From Gammaproteobacteria bacterium (GTDB lineage: Bacteria > Pseudomonadota > Gammaproteobacteria > DSM-19610), in contig JAUXDG010000040.1 of assembly GCA_030618475.1 (NCBI GenBank), positions 1 through 14,947 of the forward strand: DNA of 14,947 nucleotides, read 5' to 3'. Within the stretch, counting starts at the first letter, position 1. Every line of letters starts with the position of its first letter. This document shows positions 1 to 5,636 of this stretch, piece after piece. A program made the position numbers and the translations under genes. The notes beneath the pieces are model-generated. The model ran no database searches. It was not told the DNA's origin and saw nothing but the letters and a program-made list of their open reading frames with translations.

Positions 1-72
1 GCTGTTCCTCGGACTCCTGCTGTTCCTCGGACTCCTGCTGTTCCTCGGACTCCTGCTGTTCCTCGGACTCCT
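1..72. repeat. 18-bp in-frame tandem repeat, four copies
   Basis: Four identical 18-bp units (plus strand gctgttcctcggactcct) run head to tail from base 1 to 72, and the array may continue to the left. Read on the minus strand each unit encodes the hexapeptide EEQQES inside the charged tail of the TPR protein. Next to it, at about 73-110, are degenerate 12-bp units encoding EEQQ. The unit length is a multiple of three, so copy-number changes by slippage would keep the frame. Confidence 0.93.
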
Positions 73-568
73 GCTGCTCTTCCTGTTGCTCTTCCTGTTG
101 CTCTTTTTCTTCCTTCTTCTCCTTCTTGTCGGCTTTTTGCTCCTGTTTTTTCTTTTCAGCCGCTTCGGTTTTGGCTTCGGCGAGCATGGCGCTGGTAAGC
201 CCCAGGTTATGGCGTGCATCCTCATGCGTGGAATCACGCAGCAAGACTTTTCGATAAGCCTCGGCAGCCGCTTCCAGCTTACCCTCCTGGAAGCGGCTAT
301 TGCCCAGGTTGTAGAACGCCTGCGTTTTTACGCTTTCACGATCTACCTGTACAAAGGATTCGGCCGCCTGCGCGTATTGACCGGCCCGGTATTCTGCAAC
401 ACCGCGTCGGTAGTCATCTGTAAACTCTCCGGCAGCTTTCTCGTACTTGCCTTTTTCGAACAACTTGGCTGCCTGCTGCTCGCGGTTATCAAACAGGCCC
501 GCCTGACCTGCCTGGGCAATGAACAGCGTGCCAAGAAATACCAATAACCGCCCCCCTTGCATCATCAT
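1..568 (-). CDS. BatC-like TPR protein of the MoxR/VWA operon (partial, C-terminus off the left edge)
   Basis: The frame starts at ATG 568, whose ATGA overlaps the TGA stop of the preceding VWA gene, and stays open for 189 codons to the window edge. A hydrophobic N-terminus (LLVFLGTLFIAQAGQA) looks like a signal peptide ending near residue 25. Residues about 30-125 are TPR-like helical pairs, for example AAKLFEKGKYEKAAGEF and AFYNLGNSRFQEGKLEAAAEAYRK. After residue 135 the protein becomes a Lys/Glu/Gln-rich charged tail with repeated EEQQES units. This layout and its place after two VWA genes match the TPR member of Bat-type operons (BatC, or the VWA-TPR fusion BatB/C of gammaproteobacteria). 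It probably acts in the periplasm or at the inner membrane as a scaffold for the VWA proteins; that role is inferred. Three ATG codons in a row occur at the start; the first is chosen for the overlap. The family is fairly sure, the molecular role is not. Confidence 0.82.
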   Translation of the reverse strand, partial: MMMQGGRLLVFLGTLFIAQAGQAGLFDNREQQAAKLFEKGKYEKAAGEFTDDYRRGVAEYRAGQYAQAAESFVQVDRESVKTQAFYNLGNSRFQEGKLEAAAEAYRKVLLRDSTHEDARHNLGLTSAMLAEAKTEAAEKKKQEQKADKKEKKEEKEQQEEQQEEQQESEEQQESEEQQESEEQQESEEQ

Positions 569-1587
569 GCCCGTTCGCTCTGACCGAAACGAGAAGTGCC
601 TGCTCCGGGACGGAACAGAAACAGCAACATCAGCATCGCGGGAACCAGCAGCCAGTAGAAATACTCGTTCCAGACCAGGGTTTGGATTTTTTCGTTCTGT
701 TTGGTTTTGGCGTGCGACATAATGGCATCGAGAATTGCATCGATGTCATCGGCCTGGTAGCCGGCAAGCCTGAAGGCACCCCCCCCAGCCTCCGCCAGTT
801 GTCGAAGCTTGTCCTCATCCACCCAGGATATAACGGGCTCGCGGTTGGCCGCCATCACGCCAGGCACAGGGCCACCACTGCCGGTGCCGACAGCAAGAAT
901 GTGGAAGCGTGTGCCACCCTCGTAGAGTTCCTTGACCTGCTGTTCAATACCTGTTTCGGCGAAGTCACCATCGCTGATCAGCAGAATATTGTGCGCGACA
1001 TCCTCTCCCTGCCCGGCAAGCAACTGGTTCGCCCGAATAATGGCGTTGGACAGTCGGCTGCCTTGCAGTCGAACCAGATCGGTTGAGATGGCGGGCAGTT
1101 GCCGCAACAGGCTTTCGCCATCTTCGGTGACAGGGGTCACAACGTGGGCAATTGTCGCAAAGGCAATCAGGCCGACACTCATGCCGGGATTTGAACGGAT
1201 CAGGTCCTGGATTTCCTGACGGGCCCGGTCGAGACGTGAAGGGTTGACATCCGCAACATCCATGGAACGTGATATATCGAGCAGGATAACCAGATCTGCC
1301 CCCGGATCAAACGGATTCATCTGACGGAAATCCCAGCGCGGTCCGGCCATTGCCAGTGACAGCAGGCTCCACGCAACTGCCCAGGCGAGCAACGGTCGTC
1401 TGCTACTGACAGCCCGGGTGGTGGCCATACCGCTCAGGTAAGGCAGCAGGTCGGGGTCAGCATATTTCGCTTCCTGCCCGTGTTGCCGGAAAGGAGCAGA
1501 ATACAGCAGCCAGGCCAGTACCAGTGGGACCACCAACAGACCCCATAACCAGATCGGTTGCGCGAAATGGAAGCCGGTTTCAACCAT
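565..1587 (-). CDS. Membrane-anchored von Willebrand factor A protein, BatB-like
   Basis: This 340-residue protein has transmembrane stretches near residues 12-30 and 65-82, a VWA domain at about 97-285 and a last membrane helix near 312-328. The metal-ion-dependent adhesion site is visible as D104-x-S106-x-S108 (LLDISRSMD). D206-G207 (ISDGD) is in the expected acidic position. The third MIDAS position, commonly Thr, appears to be Ser177 in QGSRLSNA. The domain should face the periplasm and bind a metal-dependent partner. The ATG at 1587 overlaps the previous stop by eight bases and has a GGAG ribosome binding site five bases upstream. It is the second VWA gene of the operon and overlaps the TPR gene that follows. 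The VWA assignment is certain; calling it BatB rests on order. Confidence 0.92.
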   Translation of the reverse strand: MVETGFHFAQPIWLWGLLVVPLVLAWLLYSAPFRQHGQEAKYADPDLLPYLSGMATTRAVSSRRPLLAWAVAWSLLSLAMAGPRWDFRQMNPFDPGADLVILLDISRSMDVADVNPSRLDRARQEIQDLIRSNPGMSVGLIAFATIAHVVTPVTEDGESLLRQLPAISTDLVRLQGSRLSNAIIRANQLLAGQGEDVAHNILLISDGDFAETGIEQQVKELYEGGTRFHILAVGTGSGGPVPGVMAANREPVISWVDEDKLRQLAEAGGGAFRLAGYQADDIDAILDAIMSHAKTKQNEKIQTLVWNEYFYWLLVPAMLMLLFLFRPGAGTSRFGQSERA

Positions 1588-2617
1588 GGCGGCTCCGATT
1601 TAAACGGCGCAGACGGGCGCCCGGGAAAAGCCCCAAAGCCAGCAGTGCCAGCAGTGCCAGGCCGAGGGGCCAGCGGAACAGGGGATGGGGAATCATGACC
1701 GTTCTCGATTCCGCCTTGCTTTTTTCCAGTTCATCAATACGCTGATAAATGGTTTCCAGGGCACTGGTGTCGGTGCCACGAAAATACGCGCCGCCGGTAG
1801 CACTCGCGATGCGGCGCATCACCTCTTCATCGAAACCCAGATCGTCGCGGGTAACCAGGCGCCCGCCCTCCATGATGGGGACCTCTTTCTGATCACTGCC
1901 AACACCAATGGCATAAATACGAATGCCCTCCCTTGCGGCCAGCCGTGCAGCCTCCAGCGGTGGAATGGTACCGGCGGTATTTTCGCCGTCGGCAATCAGC
2001 ACCAGCACCCGCGAACCCTCCGGGCGCTCACGTAATTTCTTGACCCCAAGTCCCAGGGCATCCCCCATGGCGGTGCCGTCACCCGCGATACGCGGTACCA
2101 GATCACTCAGCAGATGGCGGACTGCCTGACGGTCCACGGTCAAGGGAGAGAGCACAAAGGCCTGGCTGCCAAAAATAACCAGGCCGACGCGGTCATCCAG
2201 TCGACCCTCGATAAAGCGCCCCATGACGCCTTTGACTACCTGCATGCGGCTGACCTGCCGACCTTCCACCGTGAAATCCAGAGCTTCCATGGAATGAGAA
2301 GCATCGACTGCCAGCATCAGATCGTAACCTTCGGAGCGTTCTTCGGTGTGGGGTTCCAGCCACTGTGGCCGCATGATGGCAAGTATGAGGCCGATCCAGA
2401 GCAGGGCCAGCCACAGGTAATAGACCTGCGAGCCAAGGGTTATGGCGGGTCGCTCGCCATGGAAGGCGGCCTGCAGGTTGTGCAGGTCGGGGTGCAGCAA
2501 CGTCACCTTGCGTTCCTGCGTATCGGTTGAGGCATAGGAGCGATCGCGACTCTTCAGCCACATCAGGGTCGGCAATATCAGCAGCAAGACCATCCACGGC
2601 CACTGAAAATTAAACAT
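1580..2617 (-). CDS. Membrane-anchored von Willebrand factor A protein, BatA-like
   Basis: The chosen start is ATG 2617 (MFNFQWPW), giving 345 residues. The open frame extends 57 codons further upstream, but that stretch lies inside the preceding gene and lacks the expected membrane anchor. Hydrophobic segments lie at residues 8-20 and 66-82, the VWA domain at about 97-290 and a closing transmembrane helix at about 316-336. The MIDAS is complete: D105-x-S107-x-S109 (DASHSM), T182 in GDGTAMGDAL, and D210-G211 in LIADGEN. GTAMGDAL and the membrane-VWA-membrane layout are typical of BatA/BatB proteins. The start overlaps the DUF4381 stop by eight bases (ATGTTTAA), and its own stop overlaps the next VWA gene by eight bases, so the two VWA proteins are probably made in step and may pair. 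The substrate is unknown. Confidence 0.93.
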   Translation of the reverse strand: MFNFQWPWMVLLLILPTLMWLKSRDRSYASTDTQERKVTLLHPDLHNLQAAFHGERPAITLGSQVYYLWLALLWIGLILAIMRPQWLEPHTEERSEGYDLMLAVDASHSMEALDFTVEGRQVSRMQVVKGVMGRFIEGRLDDRVGLVIFGSQAFVLSPLTVDRQAVRHLLSDLVPRIAGDGTAMGDALGLGVKKLRERPEGSRVLVLIADGENTAGTIPPLEAARLAAREGIRIYAIGVGSDQKEVPIMEGGRLVTRDDLGFDEEVMRRIASATGGAYFRGTDTSALETIYQRIDELEKSKAESRTVMIPHPLFRWPLGLALLALLALGLFPGARLRRLNRSRHG

Positions 2618-3113
2618 GCCGGGGCTTCCCGCGTTTATCCGTCCAGACCAGCGCCGCATCAATAAGAGGCAACAGTTGTTCCCGGTATTCCTGGCGTGTC
2701 CCGGACGGTGCATAGGGCAATGCCAACAAGGGTTTGCCCCATCTTGTCCAGGCAAATCCTGCCGGGTCGTGTTTTTGCAAACAATCAAGCCAGCGCTTTC
2801 CTGTCAGCCCGGCGGCCTGGTCCCGGCCAAGACGGGCGACGGCGATACGGCGTAACAGTTCCGACAGATCACTGGCAAGCTGGTCCACAGGCATGCTGGA
2901 AGCCCGCTGCCGGAGGCCACGCAGCTGTTTCCAGGCATCGCGGTGCCAGGAACCGGCGGGATAGTGATGCAGATTCCGCAGCAGGGAAATCAGCGCAAAC
3001 ACCAAGGCGATAAACAGCGCGGCAAGCAGCCACCAGCCGGTGGCGAGCGGCCACCATGGAATAACGTCCAGACCGTTTATATCCCTGAGTTGCGTGGCCA
3101 GTTCAGGGTTCAC
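2610..3113 (-). CDS. DUF4381-family membrane protein
   Basis: The best start is GTG 3113 (VNPELATQLRDI), whose GTGA overlaps the stop of the DUF58 gene and which follows a GAGG eight bases upstream; this gives 167 residues. The open frame continues 30 codons upstream but only inside the DUF58 gene. The N-terminus carries the short conserved-looking DINGLDVIPWWPLATGWW block, then one transmembrane helix (about residues 24-46). A cytoplasmic, Arg/Leu-rich helical domain follows to the end. Size, the IPWWPLA-like motif before the helix, and a position between DUF58 and the first VWA gene fit DUF4381 proteins of MoxR operons. They have no known activity and are thought to be structural partners. 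Family confidence comes from layout and motif memory, not a search. Confidence 0.82.
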   Translation of the reverse strand: MNPELATQLRDINGLDVIPWWPLATGWWLLAALFIALVFALISLLRNLHHYPAGSWHRDAWKQLRGLRQRASSMPVDQLASDLSELLRRIAVARLGRDQAAGLTGKRWLDCLQKHDPAGFAWTRWGKPLLALPYAPSGTRQEYREQLLPLIDAALVWTDKRGKPRHV

Positions 3114-4033
3114 AGAAACGCCCTCATGCGCATGCGGCGTTGCAGTCCCTTCACCAGTGAGGTATGGACGTCCTGATTGGTGAGCAGGGGAATCATGGCG
3201 CATCCCAAGCCGTTGGCCAGCTGGATCAGCTGCTCACGCCGTTGCTGCCAGGCGCGCCGGTAAGCCTCTCTGCCCGCCTTATCAGCAGTATCGACAGACA
3301 GCAGTTCACCGTCGGCAGAGCGGAACAGGGTATCCCCCATGTCCGGCAATTCACGGTCGGCCGGATCATCGACCGGTACCAGCACCACAGAATGGTGCTG
3401 ACGCAGCTGCCCCAGTCCTTTACCCAGGCCTTTCAGGTCCCGGTTGAAATCGGCAATGACAAACACCAGTCCACCTGTACCAAGGCCTTTGGCAGACTGC
3501 TGCAATACCTCCGAGAGCAGTTCAGGCGGAGATTCATTGGCGTTGCTGCCTGGTGTGGCGAGGATTTTAAGCAGCTGCCATAAGGCACGTCGGTCCTTGG
3601 TGGGGCGGAAGTAACTGCTTTGCCAATCGCCGCCACCGAACAGCACACCACCGACGCGATCGTGCAGGCCATTGGCGGCCCAGCCTAACAGTGCTGCTGC
3701 ACGGGCTGCCTGAACTGATTTAAAGGTACTACGGGTACCGAACTCCATGTGTGGTCCCGTGTCCACACACAGCATGACACTGCGTTCTCTTTCTTCACGG
3801 AAGACCTTGAGATGCGGGTCGCCGGTGCGCGCCGTAACCTTCCAGTCCATGTTGCGAATATCATCGCCCTCCCGGTATTCCCTCACTTCCTCAAAATTCA
3901 GCCCCTGACCTCGGAACACCGAGGCGTAGAGGCCGCTGAAGGAGGAATTGACCAGGTGGTGCGAAGCCAGACCAAGCGTGTGTGCCTGGTGACGCAGTTC
4001 CAACAGGTTGTCGAGGCGGGGCTGCAGACTCAT
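3110..4033 (-). CDS. DUF58-family protein
   Basis: This 307-residue soluble protein carries the DUF58 signature at about residues 48-69: FEEVREYREGDDIRNMDW followed by KVTAR, then HLKVFREERE. The C-terminal half is a degenerate VWA-like fold. The usual MIDAS position reads VDTGPHMEFGT (residues 90-100), so the DxSxS triad is lost and metal binding through a classical MIDAS is unlikely. DUF58 proteins nearly always sit next to MoxR ATPases and are presumed partners in the cytoplasm. The gene follows the MoxR stop after 22 bases, with only a weak ribosome binding site (TGGA). It ends in a GTGA overlap with DUF4381. No alternative Met occurs before residue 60, so the start is well constrained. 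Confidence 0.94.
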   Translation of the reverse strand: MSLQPRLDNLLELRHQAHTLGLASHHLVNSSFSGLYASVFRGQGLNFEEVREYREGDDIRNMDWKVTARTGDPHLKVFREERERSVMLCVDTGPHMEFGTRSTFKSVQAARAAALLGWAANGLHDRVGGVLFGGGDWQSSYFRPTKDRRALWQLLKILATPGSNANESPPELLSEVLQQSAKGLGTGGLVFVIADFNRDLKGLGKGLGQLRQHHSVVLVPVDDPADRELPDMGDTLFRSADGELLSVDTADKAGREAYRRAWQQRREQLIQLANGLGCAMIPLLTNQDVHTSLVKGLQRRMRMRAFL

Positions 4034-4055
4034 AAACGTTCAGGGAATCCAATTA

Positions 4056-5012
4056 TCAGGGGATCGCCACCAGTGAGATCAGTCGCTTGATCAAATCATC
4101 AGTGGTGATGCCTTCGGCTTCCGCTTCAAAGGTCAACAACAGGCGGTGACGCAGTATGTCTGCTGCGATTTCCTGGATATGTTCGGGGGAAACGAAATTT
4201 TCGCCGTGTAACCAGGCACGCGCCCGGGAGCATCGTGCCAGTGCCAGACTGGCGCGCGGTGAAGCACCAAAACGGCACCAGCGGGCCATTTCCTTGTCGT
4301 AGGCTGCTGGATTCCGGGTCGCCTGGACCAGGTCGACAATATAGCGATTCAGTTTCGGGTCCATGAAAAGATTAGCGACATGCGTTCGCATGGCAAACAG
4401 CTCTTCCTGGGGCAGCGGCTTGGCCGGTGGTTTGGGTACTTCCCGCTGGCGATCGTTATCCAGGGCAAGGATTTTCAATTCCTCTTCGTGGTTCGGATAA
4501 TCCACCACCACCTGCATCAGGAAACGGTCCAGCTGCGCCTCGGGCAAATGGTAAGTTCCCTCCTGCTCTACCGGATTCTGGGTCGCCAGGACCATGAAAA
4601 GTTGGGGTAGTAGATAGGTTTTCTGTCCGACCGTGATCTGGCGTTCCCCCATGGCTTCCAGCAACGCAGCCTGGACTTTGGCAGGCGCACGGTTAACCTC
4701 ATCGGCCAGCAGAATATTGTGGAACAGGGGCCCAGGACGGAACTCGAATTCAGCTTTTTCATGCCGGTAGATATCGGTACCCACCAGATCGGATGGCAGC
4801 AGGTCGGGGGTAAACTGGATTCGGTGGAAGTCACCCTCGATGGCTTCCGACAGGGCATTGACAGCCGTGGTCTTGGCCAGACCTGGCATACCCTCTACCA
4901 GCAGGTGACCGTCGCTTAACAAACAGATAAGCATACCATCGACCAGGTCGTGCTGGCCGATAACCTGGAACGCTATGTGCTCGCGTACCGGATCAAGGCT
5001 TTCAGGCGTCAT
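4056..5012 (-). CDS. MoxR-family AAA+ ATPase
   Basis: This is an AAA+ ATPase of the MoxR family. From ATG 5012 (318 residues) one sees Walker A GMPGLAKT (41-48), Walker B LLADEVNRAP (D104-E105), sensor 1 in LATQNPVEQEGT (N146), the arginine-finger block LPEAQLDRFLM (R163), and a sensor-2-like GASPRASLALARC near the C-terminus. The IQFTPDLLPSDLVGTDIY stretch is typical. MoxR ATPases are thought to act as chaperones that activate or insert cofactors into partner proteins together with VWA proteins. ATG 5012 gives the usual family length and has AGGTG five bases upstream. A second good start at ATG 5063 has its own AGG site and would add 17 residues that duplicate the N-terminus. This is the first gene of the operon. 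Confidence 0.95.
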   Translation of the reverse strand: MTPESLDPVREHIAFQVIGQHDLVDGMLICLLSDGHLLVEGMPGLAKTTAVNALSEAIEGDFHRIQFTPDLLPSDLVGTDIYRHEKAEFEFRPGPLFHNILLADEVNRAPAKVQAALLEAMGERQITVGQKTYLLPQLFMVLATQNPVEQEGTYHLPEAQLDRFLMQVVVDYPNHEEELKILALDNDRQREVPKPPAKPLPQEELFAMRTHVANLFMDPKLNRYIVDLVQATRNPAAYDKEMARWCRFGASPRASLALARCSRARAWLHGENFVSPEHIQEIAADILRHRLLLTFEAEAEGITTDDLIKRLISLVAIP

Positions 5013-5076
5013 TGTGTCACCTGGTCCATATTTGCGTGCCGGTTCAATATTTTTGGGCGTCATAGTGCTACCTGCT
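4980..5076 (-). repeat. Diverged tandem duplication of the MoxR start region
   Basis: Two copies 51 bases apart (5031-5076 and 4980-5025) each contain an AGGT ribosome binding site, an ATG and eleven codons: MTPKNIEPARK in the upstream copy, MTPESLDPVRE in the downstream copy. Aligning by eye gives 33 of 46 matching bases. Both copies remain in one frame, so two in-frame starts exist for the same ATPase. The spacing of 17 codons preserves the frame. Confidence 0.75.
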
Positions 5077-5241
5077 GTTCGTGAAAAAGGATACCACACC
5101 ACACATACTTCGATGTTTACACCTTATTAAACAGCAACATAAGGCATGTAGCATGGGTTGTTCCTGATATCGGCGCTGCCAAATTGCTTCTGCAATCTTA
5201 TCACGCTTTCACAATAACCAAATGATATATGTCAATAAACG

Positions 5242-5247
5242 ATTATA
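5242..5247 (-). promoter_or_regulatory. Candidate -10 hexamer of the MoxR operon
   Basis: The minus strand reads TATAAT, a perfect sigma70 -10 box. Seventeen bases upstream the -35 position (5265-5270) reads ATGGTA, a poor match. A weak -35 with a good inverted repeat directly upstream (5272-5298) would suit an activated promoter. Transcription would start near 5235 and leave a leader of about 170-220 bases. This is a motif call only. Confidence 0.35.
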
Positions 5248-5271
5248 TTCGGTGAGAACGTGATTACCATG

Positions 5272-5298
5272 TTCGTATTTCTACCACAAAAATACGAA
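5272..5298. promoter_or_regulatory. 9-bp perfect inverted repeat, candidate operator
   Basis: TTCGTATTT (5272-5280) and AAATACGAA (5290-5298) form an exact dyad with a nine-base spacer. The 18-bp centre-to-centre geometry is compatible with a dimeric regulator binding two adjacent major grooves. It lies directly upstream of the -35 position of the candidate MoxR promoter and about 45 bases upstream of the feo -35. No T-run follows either arm, so it is not a terminator. The regulator is unknown. Confidence 0.5.
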
Positions 5299-5342
5299 TT
5301 CAGATATCCCCATAACGTTTTTTCCGGCCCGAAGAGTAAGCA

Positions 5343-5370
5343 TTTACTAATACCTTTGCAGATGTATAAT
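5343..5370 (+). promoter_or_regulatory. feo operon promoter (-35/-10)
   Basis: A perfect TATAAT at 5365-5370 lies 16 bases after TTTACT (5343-5348), a four-of-six match to the -35 consensus. Transcription should begin near 5377, giving a leader of about 30 bases before feoA. The -10 box is inside the Fur-box-like site, so bound Fur would block RNA polymerase. Confidence 0.65.
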
Positions 5371-5383
5371 GATAACCATTCTC
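5365..5383 (+). promoter_or_regulatory. Fur box in the feo promoter
   Basis: The 19 bases TATAATGATAACCATTCTC match the classical Fur consensus GATAATGATAATCATTATC at 16 positions (by eye). The site covers the -10 hexamer and the expected start point, the usual arrangement for iron-dependent repression. Its place directly before feoA supports the call: feo would be repressed by Fe-loaded Fur when iron is plentiful. Confidence 0.82.
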
Positions 5384-5405
5384 GTTTATCGGACCTATAG
5401 CGAAC

Positions 5406-5636
5406 ATGTCCAGCCAACCGCTCAGCGAGACCCCGGTGGGTCTAAAGGTGCGCCTGGTCGCCATCGATGGCGGTCGGCAACTGACGCGCCGTCTGCTCGC
5501 GTTGGGGCTGACTCTAGGTTCAGAAGTCGAAGTCCTGCATCACCGTGGCCGCGGTGTCGTAGTTGCCAAACAGGGCAACCGCGTTGCACTGGGTAAAGGT
5601 ATCGCCGAAAAACTGCAGGCCGAGATACTTGAATGA
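5406..5636 (+). CDS. feoA: Ferrous iron transport protein A
   Basis: FeoA is a small cytoplasmic SH3-like protein that assists the FeoB iron permease. The 76-residue product has the family length and pattern: VGLKVRLVAIDGG, then RRLLALGLTLGSEVEVLHHRGRG and the closing strand KQGNRVALGKGIAEKLQAEIL. It is the first gene of the operon, about 30 bases downstream of the predicted start site. The ribosome binding site is poor (AGCGA close to the ATG). Its last bases overlap the feoB start as ATGA, which suggests coupled translation. Recognition is firm from sequence and context. Confidence 0.95.
   Translation: MSSQPLSETPVGLKVRLVAIDGGRQLTRRLLALGLTLGSEVEVLHHRGRGVVVAKQGNRVALGKGIAEKLQAEILE

Larger units (their letters stand above)
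5064..5405. other. AT-rich divergent intergenic region between the MoxR and feo operons
   Basis: About 340 bases without a recognisable gene, visibly richer in A/T than the flanking genes. It carries the outward promoters of both operons. On the plus side it holds the Fur-box-like feo promoter (5343-5383). On the minus side it holds a perfect -10 hexamer at 5242-5247 with an inverted repeat at 5272-5298, plus a perfect TTGACA (minus strand, 5235-5230) that lacks a good -10 at 16-18 bases. A 61-codon minus-strand open frame at 5232-5417 has no protein-like features and I do not treat it as a gene. Confidence 0.7.

Noticed and set aside
1..72. Possible CRISPR-like repeat array
   Set aside because: The 18-bp units are contiguous with no spacers and lie in a coding frame.
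86..547. Plus-strand frame with a Leu/Phe-rich N-terminus resembling a membrane protein
   Set aside because: The hydrophobic run is the complement of the Glu/Gln/Lys-rich tail of the TPR gene, not a real membrane segment.
2618..2788. 57-codon N-terminal extension of the first VWA protein
   Set aside because: It lies entirely inside the DUF4381 gene in another frame, whereas MFNFQWPW starts at the overlap with a proper membrane anchor.
5230..5235. Perfect TTGACA on the minus strand as the MoxR -35 box
   Set aside because: No acceptable -10 hexamer lies 16-18 bases downstream; the best at 17 reads GTGAAA.
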